From: Lachnospiraceae bacterium
GTDB taxonomy: Bacteria; Bacillota; Clostridia; Lachnospirales; Lachnospiraceae
DNA: 55,672 bases
Assembly (NCBI GenBank): GCA_017624855.1
Contig: JAGAMF010000003.1
Location: forward strand, 1-55,672
Reading direction: 5' to 3'
Shown here: in pieces, positions 50,360-55,672 of the stretch
How the letters are laid out: each line of letters begins with the position of its first letter
How positions within the stretch are numbered: the stretch's first letter is position 1
Translations under genes and position numbers: made by a program
The notes under the pieces: generated by a model
What the model was told of the DNA's origin: nothing
The model's input: the letters and a program-made list of their open reading frames with translations, nothing else
Databases searched by the model: none

Positions 50360-53300
50360 ATGGAAAAGAACAGAATCCGACCGGTGATTAACGGCAACAG
50401 TATGCGTATGAGCTATTCACGCCAGAAAGAAGTTCTGGAGATGCCCAATCTCATCGAGGTTCAGAAGAATTCCTACAAGTGGTTTCTTGAGGAAGGATTA
50501 AAAGAAGCTTTCGATGATATTTCTCCCATTACTAATTTCGGCGGCGATCTTCGTATGGAATTCGTGAATTTCGAATTGGCGGAAAACGAAATCAAGCATA
50601 CGATTGAAGAGTGTAAGGAAAGAGACCTTACTTACGAAGCGCCTTTGAAAGTGACAGTTCGTCTTTTCAATAAGAACGACAAGGAAAATGTAAAGGAACA
50701 TCCCATTTTTATGGGTAATTTCCCTTTGATGACAGAAACCGGTACTTTTGTTATTAACGGTGCTGAGCGTGTTATCGTTAGCCAGTTGGTACGTTCACCC
50801 GGTATTTACTATACAATCGGTCATGACAGAATTGGTAAAGAGCTTTTCTCTTCAACGGTTATTCCTAACCGTGGTGCATGGTTAGAGTACGAAACCGACT
50901 CTAACGATGTGGCATATGTTCGTGTGGACAGAACCAGAAAAGTGCCTATTACCGTATTTATCAGAGCTCTTGGTCTGGGAACGGACGAAGAGATTCTTGA
51001 GGTGTTCGGAGACGAGCCCAAGATTCATGCAAGTTTCACAAAAGACCCTTCCAAGAATTATGTGGACGGTTTAAAAGAATTATATACCAAGGTACATCCC
51101 GGCGAGCCTTTTAGTGTAGATAGCGCTGAAAGCTTCCTTGCGTCTATGTTCTTTGATGCAAGAAGATATGATTTGGCTAAGGTTGGACGTTATAAGTTCA
51201 ACAAGAAGCTTATGCTTAAGTACAGAATCCGCAATCAGATTCTTGCAAAAGACGTTGTCAATGAATATACAGGTGAAATCATTGCGAAAGCAGGTGAAGT
51301 TGTTACCGCAGAAATCGCTGACGCTATTCAGAATGCAGCGGTTACATCCGTAATGATTCAGACTGAAAAGAAGAATGTTGTTGTTCTTTCCAATATGATG
51401 GTAGACATCAATGAATGGGTTGACTGCGATGCGGCAGAATTAGGTATTACTGAATTGGTATACTTCCCCGTTCTTCAGCGTATTCTCGAAGAATACCTTG
51501 ATAAGCCGGAAGAGATGGCAGCTGCAATTGCGCGTAATGCACATGAATTGATGCCGAGACATATCACAAAAGAAGATATTCTCGCTTCCATTAACTATAA
51601 CATTCATTTAGAGTATGGCATCGGTAACAGCGATGATATCGACCACTTAGGAAACAGACGTATCCGTGCGGTTGGTGAATTGTTACAGAACCAGTACAGA
51701 ATCGGTCTTTCCAGAATGGAACGTGTTGTTCGTGAAAGAATGACAACACACGATTCAGAAGATATCACTCCTCAGAGTTTAATCAATATTAAGCCTGTGC
51801 AGGCTGCAATCAAAGAATTCTTTGGTTCATCACAGCTTTCACAGTTCATGGACCAGAACAACCCTCTTGGTGAGTTGACACATAAGAGACGTTTGTCTGC
51901 ATTGGGACCCGGTGGTCTTTCAAGAGACCGTGCAGGTTTCGAGGTACGAGACGTACACTATACTCACTACGGAAGAATGTGTCCTATTGAGACTCCTGAA
52001 GGTCCCAACATCGGTTTGATTAACTCCCTTGCATCTTATGCAAGAATTAACGAATACGGTTTTGTAGAGGCTCCTTATCGTCGCATCGATAAGTCAGACC
52101 CTCAGAATCCCCGTGTAACCGATGAAGTTGTTTACATGACTGCGGATGAAGAAGATAACTATCATGTAGCACAGGCAAACGAAGAACTTGATGAGAACGG
52201 TTGCTTTGTGAAAAACATGGTATCAGGTCGTTATAGAGAAGAAACACAGGAATATCCTAAGGCGAAGTTCGATTTTATGGACGTATCACCGAAGATGGTA
52301 TTCTCAGTTGCAACAGCGTTGATTCCTTTCTTGCAGAACGACGACGCGAACCGTGCCCTCATGGGATCTAACATGCAGCGTCAGGCAGTGCCCCTTCTTT
52401 TCACAGAAGCTCCTGTTATCGGTACAGGTATGGAAGTGAAGACTGCGGTTGACTCCGGTGTATGTGTGGTTGCCAAGAAGGCAGGTACCGTAACTTATGT
52501 ATCTTCCGAATTGATTAAGATTACCGCTGATGACGGCGAAAAGATGGAATACCGTCTTTCTAAGTTCGTAAGAAGTAACCAGAGTAACTGCTACAACCAG
52601 AAGCCTATTGTATTCAAGGGCGATCATGTAGCAGAAGGTCAGGTTATCGCTGATGGTCCTTCTACAGCAGAAGGTGAACTTGGTCTTGGTAAGAACCCTC
52701 TTATCGGTTTCATGACCTGGGAAGGTTACAACTACGAAGATGCTGTCCTTTTAAGTGAAAGACTTGTACGTGAAGATGTTTATACATCTGTTCACATTGA
52801 AGAATATGAAACCGAAGCCCGCGATACCAAGCTTGGTGCAGAAGAAATTACAAGAGACGTACCCGGTGTAGGTGAAGAAGCGTTGAAGGATTTGGATGAC
52901 AGAGGTATCATCCGTATCGGTGCGGAAGTTCGTGCCGGAGATATCCTTGTTGGTAAGGTTACTCCCAAGGGAGAAACAGAGCTTACCGCAGAAGAAAGAT
53001 TGCTTCGTGCGATTTTCGGTGAAAAAGCAAGAGAAGTGCGTGATACTTCATTGAAGGTTCCTCACGGCGAGTACGGTGTTGTTGTGGATGCTAAGGTATT
53101 CTCAAGAGCAAACGGCGACAGCGAATTATCTCCCGGTGTAAACCAGAAGGTTCGTATCTATATTGCACAGAAGAGAAAGATTTCCGTTGGTGACAAGATG
53201 GCTGGTCGTCATGGTAACAAGGGTGTTGTTTCCCGCGTATTACCTGTAGAAGATATGCCTTACTTACCGAACGGTCGTCCTTTGGATATCGTATTGAATC

Positions 53301-54244
53301 CTTTGGGTGTACCTTCCCGTATGAATATCGGTCAGGTGCTTGAAATCCACTTGTCATTGGCAGCTAAGGCTCTCGGCTTTAACATTGCCACACCTGTATT
53401 TGACGGTGCAAATGAAGCTGACATCATGGATACTCTCGATCTTGCAAACGATTATGTTAATACAACTTGGGAAGAATTTGAGGCGAAACACAAAGATACA
53501 CTTCGTCCCGAAGTTCTCGAGTACTTATATGAAAACAGAGCTCACAGAGAGCTTTGGAAAGGTGTAGAAATTTCCAGAGACGGTAAGGTAAAACTCCGTG
53601 ACGGTAGAACCGGCGAATATTTTGACAGCCCGGTAACCATCGGTCACATGCATTATCTGAAACTCCACCACCTGGTAGACGATAAGATTCATGCTCGTTC
53701 AACCGGACCGTACTCACTGGTAACACAGCAGCCTCTGGGTGGTAAAGCTCAGTTCGGTGGACAGCGTTTCGGTGAAATGGAAGTTTGGGCTCTGGAAGCA
53801 TACGGAGCATCTTACACCTTGCAGGAAATCCTGACAGTGAAGTCAGACGACGTGGTTGGTCGTGTGAAGACTTACGAAGCTATCATTAAGGGCGAAAACA
53901 TTCCTACACCCGGTATTCCTGAGTCCTTCAAGGTATTGTTGAAGGAATTACAGTCACTGTGTCTGGATGTAAAAGTTCTTGACGAAAATGGCGAAGAAGT
54001 CGAAATCAAAGAAAATGTTGAGCCGCCCACCAATAACTATCGCTTCGAAATCGAAGGCGAAACAAGAAATGTGGATTACGAGCGTGACAACATGGCAAGC
54101 TATGGCTATCAGGAGCAGGAATTCAATGAATCCGGCGAACTTACCGAGGTATATGACGAATATGCCGATGATGATGATTTTTCAGGCGGATATGATAGCG
54201 ATATGAACTTTGATGATTCATATGATGATGACGAAGATAACTAA
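50360..54244 (+). CDS. rpoB: DNA-directed RNA polymerase subunit beta
   Basis: The 1294-residue catalytic subunit is complete, from the N-terminal [20 protein letters not shown] to an acidic C-terminal tail. The rifampicin region [32 protein letters not shown] keeps the wild-type Asp, His and Ser positions, so no resistance change is seen. The [13 protein letters not shown] and [20 protein letters not shown] motifs are present. The last 40 residues are Asp/Glu/Tyr-rich, as in several clostridia. Confidence 0.99.
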   Translation: MEKNRIRPVINGNSMRMSYSRQKEVLEMPNLIEVQKNSYKWFLEEGLKEAFDDISPITNFGGDLRMEFVNFELAENEIKHTIEECKERDLTYEAPLKVTVRLFNKNDKENVKEHPIFMGNFPLMTETGTFVINGAERVIVSQLVRSPGIYYTIGHDRIGKELFSSTVIPNRGAWLEYETDSNDVAYVRVDRTRKVPITVFIRALGLGTDEEILEVFGDEPKIHASFTKDPSKNYVDGLKELYTKVHPGEPFSVDSAESFLASMFFDARRYDLAKVGRYKFNKKLMLKYRIRNQILAKDVVNEYTGEIIAKAGEVVTAEIADAIQNAAVTSVMIQTEKKNVVVLSNMMVDINEWVDCDAAELGITELVYFPVLQRILEEYLDKPEEMAAAIARNAHELMPRHITKEDILASINYNIHLEYGIGNSDDIDHLGNRRIRAVGELLQNQYRIGLSRMERVVRERMTTHDSEDITPQSLINIKPVQAAIKEFFGSSQLSQFMDQNNPLGELTHKRRLSALGPGGLSRDRAGFEVRDVHYTHYGRMCPIETPEGPNIGLINSLASYARINEYGFVEAPYRRIDKSDPQNPRVTDEVVYMTADEEDNYHVAQANEELDENGCFVKNMVSGRYREETQEYPKAKFDFMDVSPKMVFSVATALIPFLQNDDANRALMGSNMQRQAVPLLFTEAPVIGTGMEVKTAVDSGVCVVAKKAGTVTYVSSELIKITADDGEKMEYRLSKFVRSNQSNCYNQKPIVFKGDHVAEGQVIADGPSTAEGELGLGKNPLIGFMTWEGYNYEDAVLLSERLVREDVYTSVHIEEYETEARDTKLGAEEITRDVPGVGEEALKDLDDRGIIRIGAEVRAGDILVGKVTPKGETELTAEERLLRAIFGEKAREVRDTSLKVPHGEYGVVVDAKVFSRANGDSELSPGVNQKVRIYIAQKRKISVGDKMAGRHGNKGVVSRVLPVEDMPYLPNGRPLDIVLNPLGVPSRMNIGQVLEIHLSLAAKALGFNIATPVFDGANEADIMDTLDLANDYVNTTWEEFEAKHKDTLRPEVLEYLYENRAHRELWKGVEISRDGKVKLRDGRTGEYFDSPVTIGHMHYLKLHHLVDDKIHARSTGPYSLVTQQPLGGKAQFGGQRFGEMEVWALEAYGASYTLQEILTVKSDDVVGRVKTYEAIIKGENIPTPGIPESFKVLLKELQSLCLDVKVLDENGEEVEIKENVEPPTNNYRFEIEGETRNVDYERDNMASYGYQEQEFNESGELTEVYDEYADDDDFSGGYDSDMNFDDSYDDDEDN

Positions 54245-55672
<1,428 letters not shown>

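Noticed and set aside
50360-54244. Rifampicin-resistance change in rpoB
   Set aside because: The key Asp, His and Ser positions of the resistance region are wild type; the Gly in NPLGEL is a common natural variant.

Overview
The window looks like a chromosomal core region of a motile, rod-shaped Clostridia bacterium, most likely a member of the Lachnospiraceae. The evidence is the AT-rich Gram-positive gene style with strong AGGAGG ribosome sites, the HprK/Crh/HPr trio, the cdaA-ybbR-glmM and mbl-flhO-flhP synteny, the Firmicute L10 leader, and intrinsic terminators throughout. Almost all genes lie on the + strand. No phage, integrase, transposase or CRISPR locus was seen.

Layout. 1-630: 3' end of a 23S rRNA gene, a structured spacer with no recognisable 5S gene, then tRNA-Asn, tRNA-Glu and tRNA-Cys. 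730-5.8 kb: anchored nuclease, ftsH, uvrC. 5.8-11.1 kb: hprK, ROK glucokinase, murB, rapZ, whiA and a Crh-type HPr with Glu15 (carbon catabolite control and wall synthesis). 11.2-17.8 kb: lipid kinase, a PucR/CdaR-type regulator, and ftsE-ftsX with an M23 hydrolase and an S41 protease (division-coupled peptidoglycan hydrolysis). 17.8-22.9 kb: uvrB-uvrA behind a LexA-like box. 23.0-26.1 kb: mreB/mbl with two flagellar rod genes and a flgJ-like gene. 26.2-31.4 kb: recD2, comF, yvyF and two membrane proteins. 31.4-35.5 kb: cdaA-ybbR-glmM (c-di-AMP control tied to amino-sugar synthesis) and ptsH. 35.5-36.8 kb (-): a FliD-like gene.

37.1-44.9 kb is the accessory part. It starts with a two-gene unit, a soluble VirD4/TraG-type ATPase followed by a ClpP-type peptidase. 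Next come five copies of a 53-bp tandem repeat with alternating hairpins, a padR-DUF1700-DUF4097 envelope-stress-type operon with a perfect operator palindrome, a GNAT gene, and an XRE repressor divergent from a membrane-anchored repeat protein across twin operators. A 142-bp imperfect palindrome closes this part.

44.9 kb to the end is the classic transcription/translation block: rpmG-secE-nusG-rplK-rplA, a capA-like gene, L10 leader-rplJ-rplL, rpoB, and rpoC cut by the window end. The best candidate for an undescribed system is the VirD4-like ATPase/ClpP pair with the adjacent repeat array; its function is not known from sequence alone.
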